A stretch of DNA of 60,000 bases from Tubulanus polymorphus (Eukaryota > Nemertea > Palaeonemertea > Tubulaniformes > Tubulanidae): NCBI RefSeq assembly GCF_964204645.1, contig NC_134025.1, forward strand, positions 12,779,001-12,839,000, written 5' to 3'. A program made the position numbers and the translations under genes. Below, piece after piece: positions 20,472 through 32,151 of this stretch. The notes under the pieces were generated by a model. The model was not told the DNA's origin. It saw only the letters and a list, made by a program, of their open reading frames with translations, and did not search any database. Positions within the stretch are counted from its first letter, which is position 1, and each line of letters opens with the position of its first letter.

Positions 20472-21689
20472 TTAATTGTCAACTGGGACATGGGCAATAA
20501 GTACTTTGTGGTCAGACCAAGGGCACTCTAGAAAATCAGTATTTAAATCTATTATATTTGAAAAAATTAAATCTATGGCAGTATTATAATCGGTAGTAGG
20601 CTGTTTCACATGTTGGGTACAGTAAAATATTGAGGTCAAGAACTTAGTTATGGGTTTCTCATCATTAAGAACATTTTCATTGAAATCACCAAGGATGATA
20701 AAAGGTAAGTTAATTTGTAACATTGTAGCTAGTCCACCATCAGCCATAATAAGCTGTTTAAATACAGAAGTTTGAGTTTTTGGTGATTTATACAGGAAAA
20801 CTAACTGATAAGTGATAGAATTAAAGGTGGCAATAAAAAATGTATATTCTAACTTAGGTGTATTATATACAGATTGTATTGAGAAAGGAATATCACGGTG
20901 AATATATGTAGTAATACCATGATAAGCATTACAGCTTTTATTTTGATGAAATAAATGATTTTCTATTTCATAAATTTGGTTGGATTGAAGTCTTGATTCA
21001 GCAAAACCAATTATGTGGGCTGCTTGGAAATTTTGATCCTTGATAATGTCTTTATAATGTAAATGCAGTGACTGCGCATTATGGAAAATCAACTTAAAGC
21101 TTGAGACTGGTAATTTGTAAACTGGAGTGTAAGTTAATTTAATCAACTTTTCTCTTCTCAAAGTTTCCATCTGCAAAATGGTATCTGAAGACACAGCAAT
21201 TTTAGATTCATCAAAATCTTTGAGATGGAGTCCAGATAATTTAGTGACGCGACTAAGAGCAACATAATGTAAATGGGTCCATTTTCTTCTTGAATTTAAA
21301 TCCAAACAGACTTCAGATAGAGTACTTCCCTGGGCTTTATGAACTGACCTTGCAGCAGCTTGTGTAAGGGGAAATTGTATTCTAATTACTGATATTCCAC
21401 CTGTAGATTGACTGTATGAAAACTGGAAGGAACGTTTAGTATCAAAAATTGGAGTCCAAGTATTTTCTACCACATTAGACTTAAACATACTGTATTTAGT
21501 TCGTTGCATTATGCCAATTTGTTGATCATCAAAAAGAACCCAGAGAATACTTGGACGATTGCTGGTTTGCATATGATAATCAATATGTTTTAGGGTACAG
21601 GTGACACCATTAGTAAGGCCATCTTCAACAGCTAGATTCACGGTAATAGAGTACAGCAAACCAACTGCTAATTTAACTTCAGTGTGCAA
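20472..21689 (-). pseudogene. Helentron: helicase C-terminus plus EEP endonuclease domain
   Basis: The first 170 residues finish the Pif1-type helicase, including TQAAARSVHKAQGSTL and THLHYVALSRVT (motifs V and VI). From about residue 200 an endonuclease-like domain begins with LIFHNAQSL and has IIGFAESRL, IILGDFNEN and a final CPWSDHKVLIAHV, matching the metal-binding and catalytic stations of AP-type endonucleases. It is out of frame with the preceding helicase at a T-run near 21731-21738. It probably makes the nick in the target or element in Helentron mobilisation, which is inferred for this family. Confidence 0.85.
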
Positions 21690-21714
21690 TCCAGCAGTTT
21701 TATTGTTGTTATTC

Positions 21715-23892
21715 TCAGAGGGCGAGGATAGTTTTTTTTAAGATACGGACTTTAGTATCTGAGTTAATATTTCCTTGGACTGCATCAATCGGATGAATTA
21801 TTACCTTTTGGCCAGTGGCCATTTCAAAAGTCTGTGAATTGTGAGCAGCAACTCTATTAAGAGCACAAAGGTGGGGCAATTCACGAAATTTTGACCATTG
21901 AGTGGGCTCGATAATTCGAGTTTTGATGAGATTTACATCGGCCTGTGTATGTTCACCTTCTCTTATTCTACTGAGTAGGAAAGCAAATTCTTGGTCATCT
22001 TTCTGACGCATGATGTCTGTAAGTTCATACATGAAGAAATGTTTCTGCCATAAGTTTGTAGCGAGAGGTCCATGCATATCTTTCAGATCATTAAATATCC
22101 AGTCATCAAAAACAGGTTGTAACTGAAATAAATCACCAACAACAATTAATGAAACACCACCGAAATCAGATTTGTTTCCTTTGATTTGTTGTAACCGCCT
22201 ATTAATATTATTGAAAATTTTGTTACCGACCATTGAAATTTCATCAATTATTATTACTGATAGATCTTTATACTTCATAGCATATGTATTAAGGACATCT
22301 GGAGACAGATCTTTGATTTTACCCTGACTGACGGGTAAAGCAAAAGCTTTGTGTAATGTGACTCCTTTTATATTAAACGCAGCATTACCTGTAGGGGCAC
22401 ACAACAGAATCCTCATGTTAGTGAAGTCAGCAGAAGAGCATAGATATCTTTGTAAGGACTGATATAAGGCATGGATAACTACAGATTTACCAACACCAGC
22501 ACCACCTGTAAGGAAAGCATAAGTAGGTTCATTATTGATCTTTATAGAATGGAGCACATGAGTAAAGAATTCCCTTTGTTTAATATTTAAAAGCCTAAGT
22601 TTTTGTAGCAAAATCTCTTTAGAACACACAGCTTGCTGTTCAATGACAGTGTTTGTATATCTACTAGTGTTAAGTGATAAGTCATGAGCAATATCATGAT
22701 CCATTTGATTTAAAGGACGATCAGGATCAAAATACAAGTATTCTGTTTGAACAGTTGATGTATCACATTCAGTTTCTGCATTATCCTGTTGACAGTTTGG
22801 TGCCAATTCATCATAAACCTCCATGTTTAAATTATCAGAATGTTGCATTACTTCATTGGTTATATCGGAAAACCGAGCATATTGTTTTAGCTTATTTGCT
22901 ATGATACTTTTTACTTGATTAAACTGGTCTTCATAGGAAGGACTGTTTTGGATAATATCAACATCTTCATTGTGCCATGGAATATACAACATTAATTTTT
23001 CCCTGTAAAATTCTTCTTTATTAGTTTTTAAATTATAATTAACATATCTTATTACTCTGTAATTGCCAGGTTTTCGTTGTACAATTGTCATGCCATTTGC
23101 ACACTTTATTTTGAGACGTTCGGTCAGATCATTGTCATTTTCAGTTTCATTGAAATCCTCTTCATTGCCCATATATTCTTGCTCTTCATCCTCGTATAAA
23201 TTTGATTCATAGTCATTGGCTGTGGTCTGTTTTTTAGGATAGGTGATGTTAAGTTGTGAAGTGTAATCTGCAAGGCACCAGTTTTCAAGTGCTTTTGGGC
23301 GCTTACTGTATCTGTCAGTGATATTACTATAGCTTATATCTGAAGATGATGGATCTAAATGTTCTAGATCTTCCAAAGATTCCAACAAATATGTGCGCTC
23401 ATCTGCAGGTGACGTATTTATGAAGACAATAGCACGGGTTGACTTAGTCAGTGGTAAACCAAGGGTTAAATAGGCAGCCTCTTGAGCACAAACTTCAACA
23501 CTATTTAAGAATTTATTGCCTATATATCTTACTTTTTGACGGATATCCATATTTCCTTCTTTGGCTTCTTTACAAGCTCGTTCCATGACTGGACTCATAC
23601 CTTTTTGGGATTTATTTATGTACGAAACGATATACATTGCAGTTGCATATGGGACCAAAACGAACTGTAAATCATGATTAGCTTGCCAGGCAGAGAGAAT
23701 TTTCTTAAAATATGGATTTATTCTTATATCACAAGGATCTCTCTTGAGGAAAACCTTTGCTGTTTTCAATTTACTAGAAATTACCTTAAGGTATGTTTCA
23801 TTATCGAGCTCAAGTTTTGATAAAAATTCTGAAAATGACATGTTTAATCCTTCTTTATCTTCATTAAGAAGGTTGGTGACTTTCAGATGCAA
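21715..23892 (-). pseudogene. Helentron: Pif1-type helicase domain
   Basis: This 725-codon open part of the Helentron polyprotein has Walker A (GGAGVGKS), Walker B (VIIIDEISMV), a GDLFQLQPV motif and ELTDIMRQKDDQEF, all diagnostic of the Pif1/RecD helicase branch in Helitrons. The upstream 450 codons include the linker region YIVSYINKSQKGMSPVMER, typical of the segment after the Rep domain. It is a 5'-to-3' helicase for strand displacement during rolling-circle transposition. It is split from Rep and from the endonuclease part by frameshifts. Confidence 0.88.
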
Positions 23893-23958
23893 TTAGTCTA
23901 ATCTGGCTTTTTCTTCTTTATCTTTACTAACTTCAAATGGTTCAAGAATTGTAGTGTG

Positions 23959-24411
23959 TTACATAGGGGCTAATGGAAAACCAAACCTGCAAATGGGTTT
24001 GTTATACTTTTTACATGTCTTGGAATGTTTATGTTTTTGGAGATTCACAAATTCTTTATCAGATTCCAACACATTACTAGTACATGAGACAAATTGATCA
24101 AGCCATGTAGCAATTTCTTCATTAGATTGTTCTCCAAGCTTAGGTGCATCTTTAATCCACACAATCATGTGAATGTGAGCTGAGCCTCGCTGTTGCATTT
24201 CTACTCTATAAAACATATCTTGAATCTCCCCAATTGGATTATGTGCACTCTTTAAAACATATTCAATAAAATTGTGAACTCTGTGGTCAAAGAATCTAGC
24301 ACAAGTAACAGGATCAGATTTAATAAGTCGCGAACGTTGTTGCCAGTCCATGGCTTCAATATCATTATCAGAATAATCAGTTTTGTCAATTAATTTCCCA
24401 AGAATTTTCAA
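23959..24411 (-). pseudogene. Helentron: HUH Rep nuclease domain
   Basis: This holds the FYRVEMQQRGSAHIHMIVWI segment, where HIH is the metal-binding HUH motif of the rolling-circle replication initiator. Downstream lies CKKYNKPICRFGFPL, which is the usual continuation in Helitrons. A frame break separates it from the preceding N-terminal region (24411 to 24570) and from the helicase (23959 to 23892). Catalytic tyrosines were not located with confidence. Confidence 0.85.
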
Positions 24412-24569
24412 TAGATCAACCCATTTTGTATCTGCAGCACTTAGACTAATAAACCATGTAGGTAGACCTAGCTAACGTATCATAGCAAAAACATGTTTCT
24501 TTTTTGACTCTAAATAAGCTGGAGAATTTCTTAGTGTTTTGAAAATATAGTACCCATCATCCAAATTCA

Positions 24570-25022
24570 CTAAATTATCATGACCAGATTCCTTGCAAAG
24601 ATCACCAGCTTTGAGAGTCTTGCCCTTAGTTTTGAATCGGCGCACTGCAATGATACCTTTCCAGACACTTGTTGCAATTGCAATTTACATGTTTTGAAAA
24701 AAAGATTTGGCACGGACATGGCAGCTCTCCTATCGACATTACACAGTTCCCACTTACAAATCTGGCTATAATGTACAGGTTTTATTCTTGCTGTATTGGG
24801 AAGCCTCTTCTGACCACAGAATATTGTTGGGAAAGCCAATTCCTCAGCAAAGTCATCCTTGAAAATACTTAAAGGGCTTTGATTCTGACCAGGAGCAAAT
24901 GATATTACTCTATCACTTTCATCAATAAGCAAAGTATCTAAATTGCCAGTATTATTCTGTGTGTCATCAATTTCACAAAATTTGTCACCATCAGTCTCTT
25001 TAGATTTATTGTCAGGTGACAA
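24570..25022 (-). pseudogene. Helentron: N-terminal (Helitron_like_N) region
   Basis: The frame has FAPGQNQSPLSIFKDDFAEE followed by AFPTIFCGQKRLP and YSQICKWELCNVDRRAAM, which form the standard lead-in to the Rep domain in Helitrons. It ends at a frameshift near 24570 and resumes as the HUH segment. Acidic spacer codons precede it. Confidence 0.8.
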
Positions 25023-25139
25023 TATATCAGTTATTCCATTTTCAGAATTATTAGTGTCAGCATGTTCTTCAAGGTATTCTTTTACTTCAGTGTTTTCAAC
25101 GTCAAACCAATCAGGATTGTACTGTATTTGTAAACTCTT

Positions 25140-25574
25140 CTATAATTCACTGTTTTCCATTAGCCATTGAAATGCAGCTTGTATTTTGGCAGGTCTGACA
25201 TTTTCTGAATGAACAGTAGATTTGTATTCATTGCGTCTTTTAAATTGAACATGGAGTGTTTGTGTATCAGTCCAATTCCTAGGTAAACTGAAGATGGTTT
25301 CTGAAATATCACAAGGTACATTAACAACATTGCCTTTTAATGACAGTTGACGCCCTCTAGGTAATTCTCTTATCTGCATAAATGGGATACGAGGTGCTAT
25401 AAGTCTTTCCTCAAGCGAAAATAAATCCAATTCATTTGGTTTTTGTGGAAAATAAAGCCCATTATAAACAGAAAGAGTTGGCATAGAATTCTTTTTCATG
25501 GAATCACTACAAGTCAGACAGATCCATTCCAATTCATTAACTGATACATAATTGGTTAAGCAGATATTTTTCAT
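25140..25574 (-). pseudogene. Helentron: DUF6570-like region
   Basis: The sequence MPTLSVYNGLYFPQKPNELD, LEERLIAPRIPFMQIREL, RGRQLSLKGNVVNVPCDI and LPRNWT is a well-conserved block found upstream of the Rep domain in many Helitrons (DUF6570). Immediately upstream, in the same frame, a cysteine motif (CSSCHRTCF near 25645) is visible beyond the first methionine. No activity is established for the block. Confidence 0.8.
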
Positions 25575-25717
25575 ATCTTCATGGCCAGTATCTGATAATG
25601 AATCAGCCGAAATAACAGAATCTTTAAAACAAGTACGGTGACATGAGGAGCAAACATAAATTGGACCAACAGAAATTCTTTTATGGAATTTTGAGATACA
25701 ATCTTCAAGAGATTCTG

Positions 25718-26412
25718 TTAAAAGTTTCTGCTTTTAACAGAATTGGTTTCGTAGGCAATAAAACTATCAGATAAACGTAAAGTTGACTTTCTTTTACGAT
25801 CCCTTGTCTTCTCCAAAGAATGTGTATGTCCGTATGATCTTTGAGCTTGCTTCTGAACTCTTTCCATCTCAAGCACTGATGGCTGTTTTCGCAAAACTTT
25901 CTTACGATTGCGATCATACAATGTTTCAGCTTGCTTTTTCTCTGGAGTACTCCGCTGTAATTGTTTCCCGATCAACTCTCGTTTACGTTCAACTTGACGT
26001 TTTTCAGGGATGGCTCTTTGTGATTGTTTCCCGATCAATTCTAGTTTACGTTCAACTTGACGTTTTTCAGGGATGGCTCTTTGTGATTGTTTCCCGATCA
26101 ATTCTCGTTTACGTTCAACTTGACGTTTTTCAGCGATGGCTCTTTGTGATTGTTTCCCGATCAATTCTCGTTTACGTTCAACTTGACGTTTTTCAGGGAT
26201 GGCTCTTTGTGATTGTTTCTCGATCAATTCTCGTTTACGTCCAACTTGACGTTTTTCAGTGATGGCTCTTTGCTTCTGTCTATATTTATTCACTAGAATA
26301 CGCTCAGCTTTGTACCTTTCAGGGGTGGCTCTTTGTAATTGTTTCCCAATCAATTCTCGTTTACGTTCAACTTGAAGTTTTTCAGGGATGGCTCTTTGCT
26401 CCTGTCTATATT
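25718..26412 (-). pseudogene. Helentron: charged 21-residue repeats, cut by Polinton B
   Basis: The frame encodes six tandem copies of a 21-residue unit of the type KRELIGKQSQRAIPEKRQVE, with a 63-bp DNA period between about 25960 and 26270, plus flanking variants. The unit is strongly basic and helical, like the KR-rich repeats near the N-terminus of many Helitron polyproteins. Copy B is inserted at 26412, where the repeated frame continues at 38601. The reverse strand carries a mirrored open frame that is only a shadow. Confidence 0.75.
26407..26412. repeat. Target-site duplication TATATT, left copy
   Basis: The six bases TATATT directly precede the AGTAATAGG terminus of Polinton copy B and recur at 38601-38606 directly after its other end. 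Six-base duplications are the known integration footprint of Polintons. Confidence 0.9.
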
Positions 26413-26502
26413 AGTAATAGGAAAAGTGGGGTTTCAGATCAGAGGACGAGAGGACGAGACACCACTCATCACCACAAGTAATTCTTTTTCCTAATAAATG
26501 GG
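26413..26502. repeat. Left terminal inverted repeat of copy B
   Basis: The outer 60 bases (AGTAATAGGAAAAGTGGGG... to CACTCATCACC) match 38538-38600 in inverse orientation with one or two differences. The inner 40 bases up to the PolB start match 38220-38262 inversely. The right terminus therefore equals this repeat with about 275 extra bases inserted in it. Confidence 0.88.
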
Positions 26503-28334
26503 GGAGAATGAACACCAGACAGAAAACAATAATGTTAATAAAAATCAATATTATTGCACATATTGTAAAAAATACATCGATATATCTAATAAAACACGAC
26601 ATGAAAAAACTGCAAATCATATAAAAAATGTAATAGATTTTGAAACTCCAGAAAATTCCAATGAAAGAAAAGAAAGATTAGAAAATATGAATGTGGATGA
26701 AATAAAATGTGAAGTTTGTAATGAATTTATAGTAAAAAGGAATTATAATAGACATCTCGAATCACAAAAACACCACCGAAATTTGAGTAATAATGTTTTA
26801 GGAAAAGTTAATTTCGATGATAAACTTCAAAAAGTAAAAAAAACCAAGTTCAAAAACTAAATCCATTTCAAATAAACCTTACATGGAAAATGTTAGAAAT
26901 TATATTGATTCACTAGAAATAAAAGATACAATTGAAATTTTAGAAACATTACATAGTAAAATTGGTCCTGCGGCTATTATATTTAGATTCTTTAAAGGTA
27001 CAACAATAGAAGATTATAGTAAATTTAATGAAATAATAGAAAAAATACTAGATTTGATAACAGATGTTGAATATCCAAAAATTAGTATCTCTGGGAAAGT
27101 AAGTTTTATAAAGTCAGAAGAAAAAATGAATTATAATATTCAAACACTCTCTGAAGAAATAATTTCAAAAACACAAATAAAAGAGAAGTTAGAAAAAATA
27201 TTAAATGAATTTAAACGTCATATTGAAGAAAGATATTTTGAGGGTTCTGGCTTAACATTGAATGAAATTATATATTTAGATTTAAATGTTTACAATACAA
27301 AAAGAAATAAAACATCAAAAAGTAAAACAATGTTTAAAAATGATTCAAACTTTACAACAGAAAAGGATATTAAAGCATCATCTTATATTAAATTATCATT
27401 TACGACAAAAGCAGTAATAAATATTCAAAATGAAGATAATAAATGTTTTCTATGGTCAATTATTAGTTGCTTACATCCAACACAGGAAAATGTTTGTAGA
27501 ATAACAGATTATCGGAAATATGAAACATTATATAAAATTGATCAATATCCAGTAACTATAAAAATGATACCCAAAATAGAAAAAATTAATAAGTTAAAAA
27601 TAAATGTATTCGAATTAATGCAATTACCAAAGACAAAAGGTGAAAATATTAAAGATTATACATTGGAAGCTTTATATTTAACAGAATATTATGATGATGA
27701 AAATGCTATAGATTTGTTATATTACAAAAAAGATGAAAATGAACATTATATGTGGTTAAAACAAATTGATTTATTCTTTAGAACAGAAAGTGATCATCAT
27801 CATAAAATTTATCTATGTAGAAAATGTTTATCTAAATTTATGACTGAGAATACATTATTAAAACATAAAGAATTATGTGATAATAAAGATTTTTGTAAAT
27901 TAATAATGCCAACAGAAAAAGATTATAAATTGAAATTTACTAACCATAAATCTAAGAATATTGTTCCATTTGTAATTTATGGGGATTTTGAATCGTTGAA
28001 TAAAGAATTAACCGATCAAGATAGAAAAGAAATATATAACAAAAAGCAATTATAAAAATCAATGGATAAAGGAAATGAATTAAATGAAGACACAACACAA
28101 GACCCACCAATTATAAATACAATTAAAAAAGTTCATCAAAGAGCTGCTGCTTATGGAATTTATATAAAATCAAATTATCCCGAATTATATGAATGTCAAT
28201 ATATTTCTTTTAGAGGTGAAGATGTAGTTAATGATTTTTGTAACAAAATGATTGAATTAGAAAGTGATTTTGCAAAATTATTAAACAAAAATAAAAGAAT
28301 AGTTATGACAAAAGAAGATGAACACGATAGGTAG
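26498..28334 (+). pseudogene. PolB N-terminal half, truncated copy B
   Basis: The gene starts at the inner edge of the left TIR after TTTTTCCTAATAAATG. Two zinc-finger-like motifs (YYCTYCKKYI..., CEVCNEFIVKRNYNRH) are followed by the QNEDNKCFLWSIISCLHP block, a CRKCLSKF zinc motif and Exo I (YGDFESLN). A frameshift lies near 26860-26883 and a nonsense codon at 28053-28055. The frame stops where foreign DNA begins near 28335, so exonuclease motifs II-III and the whole polymerase domain are gone. The protein is clearly diverged from copy A, far more than the capsid genes are. Confidence 0.88.
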
Positions 28335-29716
28335 AACACAATATCCGTGTTGACGCGATGAGGAGAGAATCCCACAATGATAATAAAAAGTCCGAAAATG
28401 AAATTTCGAGATAGTAGTTTATTTCAACGTTTCGACTATATCCTAATAGTCATCTTCAGGAATAATGAGATACTACAGAAATTATGAGATATATATACAA
28501 TCCAGAGACAAAGAGACTAATTCAAGTAATCAGAGATGATACAAACTAAAGGAAAATTAACGTAGAAACAGTTACACGCTAAAATAGATTAAAGGGAAGC
28601 AAACTAAGGGGTGATTATAAACAACAATAGTGAGTATAAATATAAATGAAACTTAAAGTCAGTAGTAAAAAGAAAGACAAACTGGGGGGCACTTAAATTA
28701 AAACATAGGTGAATACAAGTCAAGCTCTCCCCGTTATCCATTTCCTGAAAATATATGAGTAACAATAGCTTGTAAATTGGAGGATCCCGATGAAAGGAAC
28801 ATTGTATCGAAGGCTTAGGCAAGCTATAAATATTCTTTTTTCAAACTATTAACGTGACATCTCAAATTTAATTTAGTAGAATGATTAGTGAAAATCACAC
28901 GATTGAACATATTATTCTACCCATACACGTTGAATGAAGTACTTAATCATGATAAATTGACGATATAATAAAATTTTATTTAATTGGATTGGTTTAAATC
29001 TAGTGACAGGAGAACGTTCAAAATTTCGTCGATAAAATCGGCGGAAGATATCGTAATGTAGCATGATCAACTTACTCTCTGATTAATTAATAAACAAGGC
29101 ACATTGCTTACTTACGATTAAAAATGCAGATCCTTGACCAAGAAGTTAGAGCCGCTACGATAAGAGTGAAACGCAAATGAAATGGCGCGGTAGGTCCGGC
29201 GCCGTACACAACACATAAAGTGGACGCACTGAGGATCGCGTGAAACCGATATCGAGTAAGCCCATTGCAAATCGATTGATTTTCAAAATTTTTCAAGTAT
29301 CGTCACTAATAGTTAAATGCGATAATTTAACGCTATTTTCATTTAAATACGCAATCTCCGCGAAGTAGTCGCGTGTTTGATTTAGGTAAATATAGACTAC
29401 TTGGTACTGGGGTTTTTCCCATCAGACTCGCGCCGTTAGATAGGAAAAATCAATACGATGCTAGTGCTGTATGTATATAATATGCATTTCACAAACTTTG
29501 ACGCTGATTTCAGATAGACAATCAATTTTCTTTATGTACGGCAGGGATACTATAAATGAGCGCTTTTACGGCTCAGGACGCTTTTTACGGTCCAGTATCG
29601 CCTGTCGATCTTCACTCACGAAATTTCCGGAATTTTTCCACCGGCAAACGGAATGCGAATATTGGTTCGAAAATACGTAACGATTCCGGATAAATCGGAA
29701 GGGTTGGAGGGTCTGG
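28335..29716. mobile_element. Foreign segment replacing PolB 3' half, penton and 118-aa genes in copy B
   Basis: Similarity to the Polinton stops at about 28330 inside PolB and resumes at 29717 inside the 73-aa gene. The segment contains AACGTTTCGACTATATCCTA and CATCTTCAGG near 28430-28460, a phrase typical of Penelope-like and related element ends, but no reverse transcriptase frame. The last 300 bases are GC-richer. It may be more than one insertion or an insertion plus deletion. No gene is supported. Confidence 0.6.
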
Positions 29717-29835
29717 GAAGTGTTAATGTTGATAGATTTGATATAAATGATATTTTAAAGTTAACATTAGCAATTACTTTATCTAATTTAACTATTGATT
29801 ATTTGGAAAAACAAAAATATATTCCTCCCTTATAA
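29717..29835 (+). pseudogene. 73-aa membrane protein, C-terminal remnant, copy B
   Basis: The remnant begins exactly at GSVNVDRFDIND and continues to YLEKQKYIPPL and stop, matching the last 39 residues of the copy-A protein. The N-terminal hydrophobic half is replaced by unrelated sequence. Copy C keeps the same C-terminal block only, so the breakpoints coincide. Confidence 0.75.
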
Positions 29836-29859
29836 ATGCGTAATTATTTTACTAAATAA

Positions 29860-30282
29860 ATGGCTTCTACAATTATAACTATTATAGGATCGGCAATTGT
29901 TAACGCTTTGGCATTTACTGGTGGTGGATATTTATTTAAACATATTGATAAAAATAGTTCATTAGGAGAACAAAGAAGACATAACTTAGCATTAGAGTAA
30001 TATAATAAAGCAGCAGAAGAATATAGAGAAAAGAGACAAAACTATATGGATTACATCAATAAAGAATTATATGATCAGAAGATTTCACATAGAGATTTTC
30101 AATCAGTTGATAATGCGATGAGTTTATATAACGCAGTAACCAATAAAGAAAAATTACATCTATACAAACCTAAATTATCAGATTATTATACCCCAAGTAA
30201 AGAACAACAGAAATATGAAATAATTTGGATTTTAGGTGGAACAGTTATTGTTAAATTTGTAGCATATAAATTTACTAATTAG
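29860..30282 (+). pseudogene. 140-aa small membrane protein, copy B (one nonsense codon)
   Basis: The frame begins MASTIITIIGSAIVNALAFT after ACTAAATAAATG and is colinear with A and C, but AAA has become TAA at codon 47 (29998-30000). The downstream part is open to the ILGGTVIVKFVAYKF membrane helix. Otherwise it matches A and C closely. Confidence 0.78.
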
Positions 30283-30304
30283 TAATTTTTTTTCTAAATA
30301 AATG
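30283..30304 (+). promoter_or_regulatory. Gene-start motif: T-tract plus TAAATAAATG (144-aa gene, B)
   Basis: The 19-base gap between the stop of the 140-aa gene and the next ATG consists of TAATTTTTTTTCTAAATAA followed by ATG. A T-tract of six to eight with an A/T-rich TAAATAAATG start is shared by most structural genes. Confidence 0.45.
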
Positions 30305-30736
30305 GAAGATAAAGTTGATAGTATTGATATTATTCCTCATGATATAAATAAAACTAAATTAAAAATATATTTAGAAAAACAAATATTAGAATTTGAAAGT
30401 GACTTAAAGATAAAAAAGAAAAAATATTTCAAAAGTAAAATTATATATTATTTGATTATAAGTGGTTCGGTTACAATTAGTTCTGTAATAACATTTCTAG
30501 CAATATTCAGTCCATTAACACCTTTAGCTATATCAATTGGTGTATTAGGATTAAGTTCAAGTGTTTTAACTGGTATAAGTTCAAAATTAAATATAAAAAG
30601 TAATAAAGAAAAAATTAAAACTAATATAAAAGAAATTAATAAATTAAAGAACACACTAGATTATATCATAAGTTTAAATGGTCATATAACAGTTGAAGAA
30701 CAAGATAAATTATTAAAAGAATTAATAAATTATTAA
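30302..30736 (+). CDS. 144-aa small membrane protein, copy B
   Basis: It is colinear and nearly identical to copy A: charged N-terminal helix, two hydrophobic segments around IISGSVTISSVITFL and PLAISIGVLGLSSSVL, then a lysine-rich helix ending LLKELINY. The frame is intact. It sits between the 140-aa and 462-aa genes with gaps of fewer than 20 bases, so the genes are tightly packed as in the virus-like copies. Confidence 0.75.
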   Translation: MEDKVDSIDIIPHDINKTKLKIYLEKQILEFESDLKIKKKKYFKSKIIYYLIISGSVTISSVITFLAIFSPLTPLAISIGVLGLSSSVLTGISSKLNIKSNKEKIKTNIKEINKLKNTLDYIISLNGHITVEEQDKLLKELINY

Positions 30737-30752
30737 TTTTTTAATTATATAA

Positions 30753-32130
30753 ATGGTAGATAGTTTTCCAATATAATAAATCAATTAAATATAATATTCC
30801 AGCAATAGATTTTAATAAAGATATTACATATAGAAATGAAGTTTTAGATTCATTAACTAATTTAGAAATTTATGTTACTGAAACTAATAATTTTAATGCA
30901 AAGATGGAAAATATATTTCATGTATATTTAATTAATTTTAAAAAATTGAAAGATGAAAAACAATGGTTATTAAAATGTAATATGAAGTATTTGCAGAACC
31001 AATTAAATTTTGCTGTTTATTGTGCAACAACAGGTTGTGGAATTAGTTGGAATGATCATTTGAATAATTCTAAATATAAATTAATTCAACATTTATTTAG
31101 ATTTCATACATACTTTCAAATAAGAATAATATTAAATGAATTAGAGTGCGCTTTACCAGGATGTAGGTATTTTAAAGAATTAGATAATAATATTAATTTA
31201 TCAAAGTTTTATAAAATTTGTAATGAATTTAATATAGATATAAATAATTCTGATTTTAGAACAAAAATTGGAACAATAAGATCACTTCCTTGCCCTAAAA
31301 AGATTGCAGAATATTGTGCACTTCCCATACCATCTAATAGTTTGTATAATATCTATAGTAATAAATTAGGTTATGGTAAAATAGAAACTAAGGATTTAGA
31401 AACATTAAATTTCAATAAATTACCGACATTTTATGATAATTTAAAACAAGAAAACAATAATGGTTGGGTTTATTTCATTTTAGAAAATAATGAAGGTTTT
31501 ACAAAATCAGGTATACAAAGAATAAATCAATCTAGTAGAATTTATTTGATATGTATTCTAGGTGCACAAGTTGAAACAAGATCACCGATAATTGGAAATT
31601 TGAATACATCATTCGATACACAAAAACAATTTAAAGTTTTATTTGAAGAATCCATACATAATGATAAAAATAGATCGATTCCAGAAAACATTGTAAGATA
31701 TCAAAATTATTTAGATAAATCACATATTAGATTAAATTATTGTATAGGCCCTAATCTATTAATTATTTCTAATGATTTAGTATTAAAGATGGGAAATATA
31801 ATTGGTTATAATAATCTAATTAAAACTGCAACAATAAATAATTCATTTGGATTGAATGATATAAATAAAAAGATTATCACTGCTCCAAAATTAATGGAAG
31901 GTGAAAAAAATAAAAAACATATTCAATCAACAGAAACTAAAACTAAGAATATTAAATTGGATAATGACTCCAAAATAACAGATTACAATACATCAGAAAA
32001 TATAAGAACTGATAATATTCAACATGATATAATTAAAACTTATAATGATAATAAATCCCATGAAAATACTAAATTAGCTTTAACTTGTATAGGAATTGTT
32101 ATAGGAGGAATATTATATTTTAAATTTTAA
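30753..32130 (+). pseudogene. 462-aa conserved capsid-module protein, copy B (11-bp deletion)
   Basis: The start after AATTATATAAATG reads MVDSFP and then runs out of frame, because 11 bases present in copy C (between TTTTCCAA and TTTTCAATA) are missing at about 30769. From 30784 on the frame is open and includes CATTGCGISWNDHL, LPGCRYF and the C-terminal anchor GIVIGGILYFKF. The start codon of the open part (30904) is internal. The protein is almost identical to C outside the deletion. Confidence 0.78.
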
Positions 32131-32151
32131 ATTTTTTTTATTATATAAATG
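32131..32151 (+). promoter_or_regulatory. Gene-start motif: T-tract plus TATATAAATG (483-aa gene, B)
   Basis: Only 18 bases (ATTTTTTTTATTATATAA) separate the stop of the 462-aa gene from the ATG of the next. The TATAAA variant replaces the TAAATAAA variant seen at other genes. Confidence 0.45.

Larger units (their letters stand above)
20472..26412 (-). mobile_element. Helentron (endonuclease-bearing Helitron), downstream half
   Basis: Minus-strand frames from 26412 down to 20472 encode, in order, charged repeats, a DUF6570-like region, Helitron N-terminal region, HUH Rep nuclease, Pif1-type helicase and an exonuclease-endonuclease-phosphatase domain. That last fusion is the mark of Helentrons rather than canonical Helitrons. 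The upstream half continues at 38601-40094 beyond Polinton copy B. The frame is broken several times, so the element is inactive. The exact 3' terminus below 20472 was not located. Confidence 0.85.

Noticed and set aside
25783-26262. 159-aa plus-strand open frame in the repeat region
   Set aside because: It is the antisense shadow of the Helentron 21-residue repeats (period 63 bp keeps all frames open).
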